NCBI GenBank assembly: GCA_047967505.1
Contig: CM106538.1
Strand: one strand, 5' to 3'
Length of the DNA stretch: 64,000 nucleotides
From: Dipteris shenzhenensis
Lineage: Eukaryota > Polypodiophyta > Polypodiopsida > Gleicheniales
Position numbers and translations under genes: made by a program. Numbering within the stretch: the stretch's first letter is position 1; each line of letters opens with the position of its first letter. Below are positions 21,221-32,540 of the stretch, in pieces. The notes beneath the pieces are model-generated. The model made no database searches. It was not told the origin of the DNA and saw only the letters and a program-made list of their open reading frames with translations.

Positions 21221-22113
21221 CGTCTCCCACCCCTCTAATATTCCCCTCCCCTTTCCCTCCCTTCGATTTCTCCATCCTCTTCCCTCTCCCTCTCTCCTCC
21301 CCTCTGCCTCTCTCTTCTCCCCTCTCGTCCCCTCTTCTCTCTCTCTTCCCTTTTCTTCCTGCCCCCTCTCCCTCTCTCTTCCCCCTCTCCCTCTCTCTTC
21401 CCCCTCCCTCTCTTTTCTCCCTTCCCTCTCCCCTCTCCCTCTTCTTCCTCTCCCCTCTCCCTCTCTTCTCTTCCCGTCCCCTCTCTCTTCTCCCTCCCCT
21501 CCCCTCTCCCTCTTCTTCTCTTCCCTTTACCCCTCCCCCTTCCAATCCAAAACACAAATCAGGCGGCCGCCGTTGTGGTTGCCAAATGCACACACAAAAA
21601 AAAACTTTTTTTTGGGTGTGCCCCTAGGGGCTTGGCAGTCACGGCTGCCAGAGCATGTATTAGTGAGCCCCCTCCCCTCTCATTCCCTTCCTCACCCCTC
21701 TCCTCCCCTTCCCCCTTCCCTCCTCTCCAATTTTTCCTTCCTTCTATTATTTTTTTAGGCGCTCGGTGGCCGCGGCCGCCAGAGCATGCATTAGGGAGGC
21801 CCCCTCCCCTCCCCTTCCATTCCTCACCTCTCCCCCTTCCCCTCCCCTCCCCCTCCCCCTTCCCCTCCCCTCCTCTCCCCTCCCCTCCCCTCCCCTCTTC
21901 CCTCCTCTCTTCATTGTGTTGGCCACAATGTGCATTAAGGAGGCCCCCTCCCCACCTTCCCATTCCCTTCCCTTCCTCACCCCTCTCCCTTTCCCTCCCC
22001 TCCCCATCCCCAATCCTATCCGTCCCTCCCCCTCCTCTCCCCTTCCTCACCCTGCCCTTCCCTTCCCTTCCCCTTCCCTCCCCCCCCCTTCCCCCTTCCC
22101 CCCCCCCTTCCCC

Positions 22114-22117
<4 letters not shown>

Positions 22118-22155
<38 letters not shown>
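22118..22155. repeat. (TC)n microsatellite in the right arm
   Basis: A continuous TC run within the homopyrimidine arm, with no equal-length AG run at the mirror position on the left. Confidence 0.9.
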
Positions 22156-22158
<3 letters not shown>

Positions 22159-22269
22159 TCTCTCTCTCCTCTTCCCTTCCCCTTCCCCTTCCCTTCCCCC
22201 TCCCCTTCCCTTTCCCCTCCCTTTTCCTCTCTTTCTTACCTTCCTCCCTTTCTCTCTTTCCCCCTCCGT

Positions 22270-22640
22270 CAACAATCACAGCGTGAATACCACACCAACA
22301 CTGATCAACTAAAAGCCTTGCGGGCATACCCATGCCATGTGGACAAGTGTAGCGCATTGGTCCCACCATATGTATGAATGGCCTTCCACTGATGAACCAA
22401 GGACATGACCATGCATGCATGTGCAGCATCGTGTGTGATGCCATATCTACCAGATTTTAGAGTTTTTAAACACTCAAAAGGTGTTTATTCATACCGTTAT
22501 GATATCTTGGAGATTTTAGAGGATTGTTATGGTAAATTAATGTTATGCATGGGCCATACATACATACATACATTAGAGGACTCTCATGGTAAATTAATGT
22601 CATGCATGGGCCATACATACATACATACATGCATGTGTGC
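22270..22640 (-). repeat. Right outer inverted repeat, with a 57-bp tandem duplication at its tip
   Basis: It is the inverted partner of the left end. Near the tip a unit starting TTAGAGGA occurs at 22516 and again at 22573 (57-bp period), each containing AAATTAATG, GCATGGGCCATACATACAT. The left end has only one copy, so the duplication arose after the element formed. Confidence 0.85.
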
Positions 22641-25600
22641 CCACGTGCACACACACATCCTCTTATTTGATTGCTACTTGACACACATGGTCAATGGAAG
22701 GGAGTGTGTGCCTTACCCTCACGATCTCCAAATTATCTTGAGTGAAACACACATGTACACACACATATTATCTTACCTGTGTGAAATTGACACATGCTTG
22801 GTCAAAGGTGATATGTATTCTATTTTGCATTCTTTATATATGGCTTTTCCCTTAGATGCATTTTAACATAGTAATCCTTCTTGCCAATGTGCCAAACCCC
22901 TCACTTGACGCTCTCACATTCGCATGCCTCCCTAGGAAGTTGACTTCCTCTTTGTACCTCTATATAGGTAGTAATGGTTGGTGTCCCTTAAAAGATTTCA
23001 TGGTCTATCCTGAAGATTCTACAACATTGAGGTTGCCCTTCCTAACTATTCCAATGGACGTGATATGGCTAAGTAACATATCGTGACAATCAATTGGTCG
23101 AGTCGTGGAGATAAGGCTCATTCACATCGATTGTTCACAAAGTGCATGGCTAGGTGGTGCGTACTATTCCATTTCTTGATGAAGATGGCTGTAAAACTGT
23201 TGTAGCTTTTGGGCTTGATGATAAAAGAGAAAAGACTCAGATGCTAGGAGCAGTTTGCTCTGGCCTTTCTTTTCTCTTGTAGTCTTGCTCCCGCATTGTC
23301 TTTCTTCTCTATGTTCATCAGTAGTATCTGCACCTTAACATTAGCCTTGATGCTAGTAGTATTGTCTTTCTTCTCTTGCATTGTCTTCTACTATGTGTTC
23401 ATCAGTAGTATTTGCATCTTGTGTTCATTAGTACTATCTACATCTTGATGATAGCCTTGACCAGCTCATTACATACAACGTTGGTTGTTATGTAAAGTGG
23501 TGATGCTGCAACTCGATATGGATTTCAAAAATACAGATCAAGGGTCTCCCTCGCATCAGGTCATGCCTCAATTGTTTGCCACACTGCTCTCCGAATAAGT
23601 CAAGTCTAACATGCACACTACTAATCTAAGTGCTCACTTGTCATCCCACTAAGCTTCTCATCTAGATCACAATTCTTACATGCATCCAAAACCATATTTT
23701 GGGACACCTGATAAAGATATATATCTATGTCTTGATCACTTTTCTAACCATCACTGGTTTGATGCACAAAAAGTGGAAGAAAGGTCCATCTTGGAGACAA
23801 TCATCCACCTCTATTAAATGGAAACCTTGGTGGTGTATCCATACATTTGGATTCCAAGCTATGAGATTAAGTCCATTTTTGATTGCTTTATGTTCCAATA
23901 CTTGCCACAAATCTAAAGCTAGTTATATAATCATGCTCATTAGAAGATTCAAGTCCTTTTTTATGGCAAGCAGATGATCTTGTTCACTCAAGAAGGGACC
24001 ATTGTACATGGATTCATTTACAAGTTGTTAGTTATACCCCTTGCGGTAGGAATGATTATACATATTGAGTTCAATAGTTACTACACTATCAAATGTATGG
24101 ACATGCACTTTAGATTCTGTAGTCGCTGGAACAAAGAAACATGGTCAATGGACTCCCATTTATCAAGTAAGGGAACTTTTGTAAAGGATGATGTTATGGA
24201 AAACATCATAGAGATTATTTTTCCAAGAATCATGACATTAGAGCCAAGGGAATGGTATTCAAATTGGTGAGCATTGACATAGCAAGCTTGGTATACGACT
24301 CATGTGTCATTACTCAATGGTAGTGTACAAGAGAAAGATGCACACTAAGGACATGCTTGATAAGTATTGGGAGAAACTAGGTTGCACAATGATCTATTTT
24401 TTTGAATCAATCCCCTAGAGTAAAAGCATCCAACATCTCAAGATCTTTGGCTCAACTATCTATACTCAGAAGAAACTATCCAACTAGCTTACTTCTTTTC
24501 TAAACTCTAAGTAACTGATTTATTCATAATATTTTCCTTGTGAGATTGTAATTTGTGTATCCTTATATGACACAAAGACCATGCTTGGGGACCATTGAAG
24601 TATAGTTCATTAGATTATCATCACCCATGGACATATGGTGGGATATATGTGTATATGTTGTATGCATGGGATAGATGATGAGAATATGGAGGACTCTAGA
24701 AGGGGCATAAGTCATAGTGTGAATAGTCCTTATATATTTAAGGAAAGGCACATTTGGATTTAGTGTGTATTGTACCATGTTATTTTTGTTAGTAATAAGA
24801 AAGAGTATGTACATTTGTATAAGCAATAGGTTGGTGTCTCTTCCTTCCTCTTCATTGTGTGTGTAGAGCATGTGAGCTATGTGCTCACTCAACATTGTAT
24901 TAGAGCATGTTTCTGGAAGGATATTACCTAAATAAGTATTGGAACAATTGAAGAATTATCCAAATGCATGCTATATGAGCAAAATATACCAAGACCCTAT
25001 TGGGCATAGGCATATACAATACATAAGCATATCTTGTGCATCTATTGTGTAGAGCATAATTGACTAAGGGGGTTCATAGTTCTAAGCCAACAATATTCAA
25101 CCAATGTTTAGTCACTTGAGAGAGTTTGGATCACTAATGTAGGCTCATTTTCTAGATGAATTCAGGCATATTGCCTATAAAACCTAGCCAAAGGAAATCT
25201 ACAACCATCTCCAATAACATTGAAATTTTTTTACATTTGCACTATCAAATTAACCATAAGGTGTAAAACTGATAATGACAATGCAAAACACAACCAAGCA
25301 TCAAATGCAAGAAGTTGAAGTTGATGTTGCTGCACCAATAATCAAACAACCAAAAAGCTCAACTTATCAAGTCAAAAGGTCACAAAATAAATTGGGAGAT
25401 GGACAAGCATGAATAGTGGCAAAAGCTATGGAAATTGATACCTTAACATTACTCAAAGCGACACTTATAAAAAAATGGCAAAAAGTGTTGGATGAAGGCT
25501 ACGATGCACTCACGAAGACCTTACTAAAAAAAGAAGCACATTAGATGCAAGTAATGCATGTAAAGGAAAATTGAGATTAGATGGATCAATTAATAAGTAT

Positions 25601-26375
25601 GCACCTATATTAGTGGCCAAAGGTCATGCATAAAAATATATAGCAAACTAGTTGGAAAACTCATAGAACTCTTGTCTTGGAAACACACTTTTATAGGCTA
25701 ATAATACAACTCTCTCCCATCATTTCGTATGGCCTTGGACACTTATGGGCTTCTTAGACCATATTGGCCCATTGTTTGAGACCTACTTTCCATAGTGCAA
25801 AAACTGCTAAAATAACATTGTCATGGTCTCCTTAAATCTATGTTCTTTCTCAATTATTTAGATTAGACCATACGAGAATTTAGATGATTTTATACCATCT
25901 TCAAATATTCACCAATGGGTAATATTCATTTGTTTCCTTTCCATGGCCTAAAACTAGCTATAGGCTGGTTCATGCACACTTGTACATGACCGATTGTGAC
26001 TAGTCAAATGTGTATGTGTGTGTACTTTTTATGTTTAGGGTGTAAAAACTTATATTTCCCTACACCCCTCCCTCTTCCACCCCATAGATGTCAAGGCCCC
26101 CCTAACTTAAATGTAAGATTGGGAAAAACTAACAAAGGGCTCCCACTCCTAATGTATAAGCTTATGCCTCATCTCAAGAAACCCCCCTATTGTACACTCA
26201 CTTGATATCATAAGTTTCCCCTAGTGAATCCGGCCTTGTAAGAATTTCACTTAAGAATATTCTCTCAAAAAAGGGGGGGCATAGATTTTTTTTTGCAAAT
26301 TAGCTCAAACTTATCAAACTTGGCATATTTAGAACCTATTCTTTGAGAGGTTTCCGATGATATATACCATGATGG
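22641..26375. other. About 3.7 kb AT-rich DNA without a recognised gene
   Basis: Short CA runs follow the foldback element. Two plus-strand open frames of about 95 codons (23699-23977 and 23974-24270) overlap, but their translations match no family I recognise and the codon pattern is not convincing. Confidence 0.5.
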
Positions 26376-26469
26376 GGTTTGGACATGGGAATGGAAAGAT
26401 ACAAAGAATGTTCCTTTCTTGTACAAGAAAGGAACATTCTTTGTATCTTTCCATTCCCATGTCCAAACC
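26376..26469. repeat. Perfect 94-bp palindrome without a loop
   Basis: The 47-bp arm starting GGTTTGGACATGGGAATGG and ending TTTCTTGT is followed at once by its exact reverse complement, with the axis between 26422 and 26423. No mismatch and no spacer is seen. A transcript would make a 47-bp perfect hairpin stem. Confidence 0.95.
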
Positions 26470-27792
26470 AATGTACAATAAACAAGATGTACGAAATAAA
26501 ATACCACTACCCATAAGAAGAAGAAATATTCATATCTTTTCTCATAGGATTGAAAAAATTCTAAAGATTTTAATTATGTTCGTCACAAGATATAATGTAT
26601 AAGCAAGATAGCTCAAAATTAGGAGGTATTAGGAATATTCACATAGAGTTTAGCCTATGTCTTAACAACATTGGAAAATATATTTTTTAAGGAATGGAAA
26701 ATTTCTCGTGTATCGGTTGAGTGGTAAAGGTAACATTGGTAAATCTACAACTTTGGTGCAATATTTGTAAGAATTTGTCTATGCCCACAAATGTATAGTG
26801 ACACAGTTTTTCACCCGGGCATGATTCAAAATAGGTTTCATAGTAAGTCTCGCTTTAATAGTTTTGAAGTATCCATAAGTATTCTACATATAAATATTTT
26901 TTTGTTAGTATTGCTCATTCATGACTAGAGCCACTCTATAAGTATAATTTAGGCCTTTGAAGGTTCCTCTAATATCACTTGATTCTTGTATCCTGAAATT
27001 AGCATAAATTATAGCATAACTAACAATCAAAATAAGGTTTGTATTTGTTGTTCTACATGATAGTATGTCCCCTAAAAATTCATGATATCACTTAATCCTT
27101 GTATCTTGAAATCAACATAAATTGCAATATAATCGATAATCAAAATAGGGTTTGAATTTAGGTCTCCTAAGATATCACATATAAAAAGTATGGTTGAGTA
27201 AATTGGAACTTTTTAGACATGTCAAACAATGTGCAAAGGATCCATTTTGCCTAAGAATTAGCATTCACAAAATTTAATTTTGAGTCCATAAATCCTAGTA
27301 AGTATGATTATCTAACTCCAAAAGCAATTTAAACATATGTATTATAGTTATTGTTAGACTATGGAACTTTAGAAATATGAAAAAACTCATTCTAATCTAG
27401 AAGTATGGCCATTTTATCTAAAATATGAGAAAACAACTTGAAATTTTGACCTTAAAATTGTCAAAGTCATAGGAGTGAGTTCCTACCATAAATAATTCCA
27501 GTACCGTTAAGTAGATAAATCAAACCCCAAAATACTTTATATTAGACTCCTTACAATAATCTAGAAAGCGGCCAAGACAAAGAATTAGTTAAGCCAAATA
27601 ATCTACCATAATGACTTAATAAGTGATCATCACTAGAAAAAGTGAAACTATGTGAGGGGACGACTGAGGAAACAAAGAGCTTGGAGAAGATTCGAAGGAT
27701 ATGACACCGCCTGCTTCCTCGCCCTCGCCCATTTTGCACTACTTAGAAGAGCTCTATTCTTTGCATTCCGAGTCCATATCAGCCCTGGCGAT
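26470..27792. other. AT-rich DNA upstream of the P450 gene
   Basis: No coding feature is visible. The P450 open frame reaches back to about 27652, but the upstream codons are not P450-like. No clear TATA box was picked out. Confidence 0.5.
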
Positions 27793-29343
27793 ATGGCACA
27801 GCTAGGCGTATTATTAATGGCTTCCGATTTGTTCCATTCCGGCAAATGTAGACTCGTAGGCTGTTCTTGCTTGTACCAGCTTCCGTTTGTGTCTATCCTA
27901 TTGCTAGCTTTCACATTAATTGTAATTCTTCTGTTTCCTCGAGAAAGAAAGAAAGAAAAGCTCCCTCCGGGTCCTGGTCCTCTGGGCTCATTTATATGCA
28001 GCTTCGTACGTTTCCGTTCCTTATCCAATACACGACTTAAGGATTTGCGGAAAAAATATGGGCCGATCCTGACTTGGTCATGGGCACTGAAACGCCCAGT
28101 TGTGGTTATCAGTTCAAGTAAAATCTCTCACGAAGCACTCGTCAAGCACCACTACGTGATGGCTTCGCGCCCTGCGGCTGCTTTAGATTGTCGTCAGGAT
28201 GATACACGTTGTTGTTGCAAGAGTATGCTTAGGAATGCCCCTTACGGTTCTTACTGGAAAGAAGTGAGAAGCACCATGGAGAATGCCTTTTCTGGTCCAT
28301 ACGGAATGATTGGTGACGGCCTGACTGGTGCCCATACAGCTGAGCATCTGATAGAGACTCTTCGCATGCAGGCCGTTCAGAACGAAGGGATTGCCGTGTT
28401 GAGGTCTGAATGTCGATTACTGGTATTTGGGCGCATCGCAGAAATGTGCTTTGGCAAAATGATTGATGAGAAAATCCTCTTACAGCTCATGCATCTGAAG
28501 CTTCACGAAAGTGTTGTGCCTCAAATGGCCTATAACAACCTGTGTGCTTTTTCCTCAAGTGGACTTGCACCTTCTTGTGGAACTTATTTCGCAGAGACAA
28601 CGTTAGATGCATGCATGACGATCCTAGAGCGGCTGCTTGAGGAGACTAGAGTAGCTACGATCAGTGGCCAGTTGAAGGGGCCAACGTATGCGGGAGGCCT
28701 TCTTGAGCTGCAGGAAAGTCAGAAGCCACTCGCGAGGCGAGATGTCTTATGTCTTATCTTGGAGTTCCTGACGGTCGGATGTGACGCTATTGTGAGCAGC
28801 GTGGAATGGGCGATGCTGCACTTGATTTCGGTACCTCGACTGCAAGACAAGCTGGTCAAAGAAATCGAGTCTGTGACGATGTCAGGCAAGTTTCCCAAAG
28901 CGCTTGAGATCGAAAGGCTGCCTTACTTGCAGGCAGTGGTGAAGGAGACCCTTCGGATGCATCCGCCTTTCCCCTTCTCGTTCCCGCATGCACCCTTACA
29001 AAGATGCACACTGAACGGATACGATATTCCAACCAGTGCGATAGTCTTGTTTCACCTGGACGCAATCGCCCACGACCCGGATGTATGGAACACGCCAGAT
29101 GAATGGATACCTGAGAGATTTATGGAGGCAGACGAGGGGGACGAGAAGAATTCGATTCCATTCGGGGCTGGCAGGCGCGTTTGCCCAGCAAGAGATGTGT
29201 CACTCAGCTTCATCAGTGTGCTGGTCGCTCATCTTGTACACGCATTCCAGTGGAAGCCAGCGCCATCTTCTTCTCAGTCTTATTTTGCAAATCATAAGGC
29301 TGCATCCGGCTTGACGGCGTCTCTCTCCCTGCGCAACTACTGA
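27793..29343 (+). CDS. Cytochrome P450, plant A-type, intronless
   Basis: The 516-residue product has the full P450 plan. A hydrophobic anchor is at about 31-48, a basic patch RERKKEK at 50-56 and the proline hinge LPPGPGP at 57-63, so it should sit on the ER membrane. The C-helix W155xxxR159, the ExxR pair E385/R388 (KETLRMHPP), PERF at 440-443 and the haem loop PFGAGRRVCP with Cys464 are present. The I-helix reads FLTVGCDAIVSSVEWAM at about 325-341, so the usual (A/G)GxD(T/S)T oxygen-activation threonine is missing, and the residue after Cys-x is Ala and not Gly. ATG 27793 is chosen because it gives a standard length and anchor; 27817 is an alternative. The EWAM and following K-helix pattern suggests the CYP77/CYP89 side of the 71 clan. 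The substrate is unknown. Confidence 0.88.
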   Translation: MAQLGVLLMASDLFHSGKCRLVGCSCLYQLPFVSILLLAFTLIVILLFPRERKKEKLPPGPGPLGSFICSFVRFRSLSNTRLKDLRKKYGPILTWSWALKRPVVVISSSKISHEALVKHHYVMASRPAAALDCRQDDTRCCCKSMLRNAPYGSYWKEVRSTMENAFSGPYGMIGDGLTGAHTAEHLIETLRMQAVQNEGIAVLRSECRLLVFGRIAEMCFGKMIDEKILLQLMHLKLHESVVPQMAYNNLCAFSSSGLAPSCGTYFAETTLDACMTILERLLEETRVATISGQLKGPTYAGGLLELQESQKPLARRDVLCLILEFLTVGCDAIVSSVEWAMLHLISVPRLQDKLVKEIESVTMSGKFPKALEIERLPYLQAVVKETLRMHPPFPFSFPHAPLQRCTLNGYDIPTSAIVLFHLDAIAHDPDVWNTPDEWIPERFMEADEGDEKNSIPFGAGRRVCPARDVSLSFISVLVAHLVHAFQWKPAPSSSQSYFANHKAASGLTASLSLRNY

Positions 29344-30200
29344 TTAACTAACCAACTAGTAACTGAGGATGCTAGAATATTTTTGGAGTTGTTTTCTTCT
29401 TTCCATCCATGCCTTCCTTCAAATTAGTAGGTTTGGATGGATGGTCATTCCAGAAGTCATTGTGCAAATTCTTTCTTAGTCACTCTTTTTATGCTTCTCT
29501 TATGTGTTTGGAATTTGCATAGTTAAATAAAGAAGCTCACATTTACCAAACTTCACTTTTTGTAATTGGTTCTTGTTTAGCTTCAATAAGAAACGTGGAG
29601 TGTTCAAATACACTTCTTTATTCATGGCCCAAAAAGAGATCATTTCATAAAGTTTCCATCTTGTGACATCAGCCATGTTTTTGAAGCTCATACAATTTGA
29701 TTCATTATTTAAGATTATAGTGCTACCTAATTGTCGTTTATCGAGAGTTTAAGAATTAACTTGTTGTATCATTTCTCGAATATATACTTGATTTGATTTG
29801 GAACCACAAGGCATGCCATCTATGCAATATTAAAAACATTACTTTTCTATGTTTTTTACTACTCATTTAAAAAACATATTTTAGGAGCACGGATAAAAGA
29901 AAAGAAACGTTAAGGCATGGTAACTTGTCTTTCCTCCATTTAGTATGCATTTCAAAGTCCCCAATAATGGGTCTAATAAGTGTGATAGAAGTGTTTAGAT
30001 AAGTGGCAAACTAAGTGTCATAAGTGGTCCGTGTGATGGTAATCATATCCAAAGAATATATACTCCATGGATTAGAAGGATCAATGGCTTGTTATGGAAA
30101 AGACAAATCATGATACAATTATTTTTAATAAATGCTAAATCATCCATAAAATGAGTAGACAAATAGAAGGATTTAAGCATTTCTACATGCTTATGTTTAG
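29344..30200. other. P450 3' flank, no gene recognised
   Basis: AT-rich, with a TTAAATAAAG at about 29523 that could serve as a polyadenylation signal. Nothing else supported. Confidence 0.4.
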
Positions 30201-30204
30201 ATTA

Positions 30205-32540
30205 TTTTTGAATAAGTTATATTTCAAACCAAGCCAAGTACAAGTTACATCGAAGGGGTGAACAAGAACATCCGATTGGGATACTCTTAGTGAATAAAAA
30301 TAGGATCTCCCAATTTGGTACAGAAATTATCCAAAATAAAGAGGTTAAGGCCTCTTTATTCAAAGCTATTCACTTCAAAATCCCACAACTTTTGTTCTAG
30401 TCTAATAGAGTCTAGAGTCAAGTTGATAAGGAGGGAGGAGTGGAGCTACACAAGAAAAGGCAGGAGAACTAACCTTCTGGGGGGAGTAAAATGAGAATAA
30501 CCAAGTTGTGCTAGTTTCTTTATGAATTTGAATTCAAACGAGGTAAGGTAAAGGTAAAACCAAAGAGGTGAACAAGAGAACCCATAGGGATACCTTTAGT
30601 CTAGGTCCAACAACATGGGCTAACCTAAATGATACAAGAGTCAAGCAGGAGGTGGTTGTAACTGGGAAGGTGTCAAAGCGATAAAGTTTTTAACCTTTTC
30701 TATTTTAGTGAGGTAGAGACAACCATTTTTTAGGAAGAATCCCTTGAAATCTAGTTTAGTAACAACTTTGCAAAAGTAAGAGAGAGAATCCATGAGACTT
30801 AAGGTGCCATGGTGGGTAATGGCTTCATAACATTTTGCTATGTTAGCAAAATAAAGGGAGTGGATCTCTTGGGTAGGCTAACAAGGAACTATAAATTTGA
30901 ATCGATGCCCCACAACATATTGGTGTAAATTTTTATAGGTGGCATGGAGTTTATCTCCTTGAATGGAGATCATGTTTTGTAGTTCTTTGAGGCCTTAAGC
31001 AATGACGTCATTAAGAGAGGAGAAGGTACAGTTTGTGCATTGGTAAGCCAACAAAGACTGTGTTTGGGTGCCTTATAAGTACACATGAGATAGGGAAGGT
31101 TACTAGAACTATGAGGAAGACTAAGGGAATCAAGACTGTTTGTAAGGGATTTTAGTATGATAGATGGGAGGTCAGTTAGAGGTGAAAATTCGAGTGAGTT
31201 TATTCTAACCACGGTGAGTTTTTGTAAGTCTAGATATTTGCAAAGGACAATGGGAGTTTGGGATGCTTTATATGAGGATCAAGCCAATGATAAACACATG
31301 GTTTGAAAGCCATTTTACTTCATCAAGAAAAGTTTTGTTTTCTAGAATGGATTGTAAGGTTGGGAAAATGAAAGAAATAATTTCCAAAACAATTGCCAAT
31401 GGGATAGTTGTGATTCATAAGTGGTATGATCCAAGTTGAGAGTAAGATAAACATCTTGGAAAGTAAGAGTAATTGATTAAAGTGCAGCATGAGGATCTAA
31501 GGGGTTAATAGGAATGTGATCGAGGATGAAATAAGTTGGGGTCCGAAGTGCAAACATGTAAGTGACCATCAAAAGTTTTAAGAAAGGGTTTAAACCTTTT
31601 AAGTGAAATACATTGACAGGTGGAGCTAAAGGATTTTGCTAGGAAGGTGAGTTTTGGTTTGTAAAGTAGAGATCTAAGGGGTGGAGTATATCTCCAGCTA
31701 AAAGTAAAGGAGTTAGAAGTATGGAGAGTGTCAGAATCAGTGTTAAAGTGTAGCAATAGTGTATCTCTAAAAAGAGACTTAGGGGGGATTCTAGTTAAAA
31801 TTTTGTTAGCATAAAGAAAATGAAAGTAAATAGAACTTTTTTTATTTTGGAATAGATTGAAAATGAAATAAACCATTATTGAGTAGTATTAAGGAACATG
31901 CCTCGTGGCCCTCAAATGGAGTGCTCTATAAAAGAAAATAGGTGGGAGATGATCAGTGTTTATCCCAGTCGATGAAGTAGTGTGACATATCATTATCATC
32001 CGGTACTTTTCTTTTAGGAGTAGAAGTTGCGGAAGACTCCGTTTGGGAATCTTTGACATGCGAGGCGAGAGAGGGTTTCATAAGAGGGTAGATGGGGTAA
32101 GTTTGTGAATCTTGGGGGTGCATTTTGGGGGGGAACTATGCCTTCTTTTGGGTACAGGGGGAGTGAGTTTGGCAGTAGAGGAAAGGGAAATAATGTTGAG
32201 GGCGAGGGAGGGACCTGGGAGACCGTTGAGAAAAGAAGAGGGGAGGGAGAAGTTGACAAAGGGAGAAAGGGATTTTGTAGTTTCAAGGAGTAAAATCCTA
32301 AAGTGGTAAAACGGACAAGGGAGAAAATCACCTCTTTGGGTAGTTGTGACATCCAGTTTAAGAAGGCAAAGAATTTTGCTTGTAGGGAATCAATAGGAAA
32401 CAAGAGATCCAAATGGTTGAGTATATGCCAAGCCACATGGTCAAACCATAGGATAGAAGATTTGCATGACAAGTTTGTTTTCTTTATGAGACAGGTGCAC
32501 TTTATGCAGGGCGTGAAGACATTCCAACATTTTTTGACAT
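30205..32540 (-). mobile_element. Decayed retroelement of an unusual RT family, copy P1
   Basis: Translating the minus strand gives, in several frames with stops, the ordered segments SILWFDHVAWHILNHLD (about 32430), LPYLMCTYKAPKHS and WLTNAQ (about 31080), FANIAKCYEA (about 30850) and YPYGFSCSPLWFYLYL (about 30580). A second copy of the last motif, IPIGCSCSPLRCNLYLAWFE, lies at about 30225-30290. The same segments in the same order occur in copy P2. The (D)I-KCYE and PMGFSCSPLW-NLY motifs are those of an RT family I recognise from algae and other early-branching eukaryotes. The motif-A aspartate is Asn here (FANI), and the YIDD region is not found. Penelope-like affinity is possible but unproven. 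Borders are approximate. Confidence 0.6.

Larger units (their letters stand above)
19772..22640. mobile_element. Giant foldback element with homopurine and homopyrimidine arms
   Basis: The outer 330 bp at the left (about 19772-20100) and the outer 370 bp at the right (about 22270-22640) are imperfect inverted copies; for example CTCTAAAATTTGGTAGATAT on the left corresponds to the complement of ATATCTACCAGATTTTAGAG on the right. Inside, the left arm is G/A-rich (20090-20870) and the right arm C/T-rich (21215-22260). The centre (about 20860-21220) is a further inverted repeat with its axis near 21035. The whole 2.87-kb unit can fold back on itself. No transposase is present. Long open frames in both arms are composition artefacts. 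Foldback-type or long-TIR non-autonomous transposon is the best class. Confidence 0.8.

Noticed and set aside
20011-22444. Many long open frames rich in Gly/Arg/Glu/Lys or Ser/Pro/Leu/Phe
   Set aside because: They occur in several frames on both strands of purine or pyrimidine tracts. Such tracts lack stop codons by composition, so these are not genes.
23699-24270. Overlapping plus-strand frames of about 95 codons
   Set aside because: AT-rich translation with no family match; probably chance or very old transposon remains.
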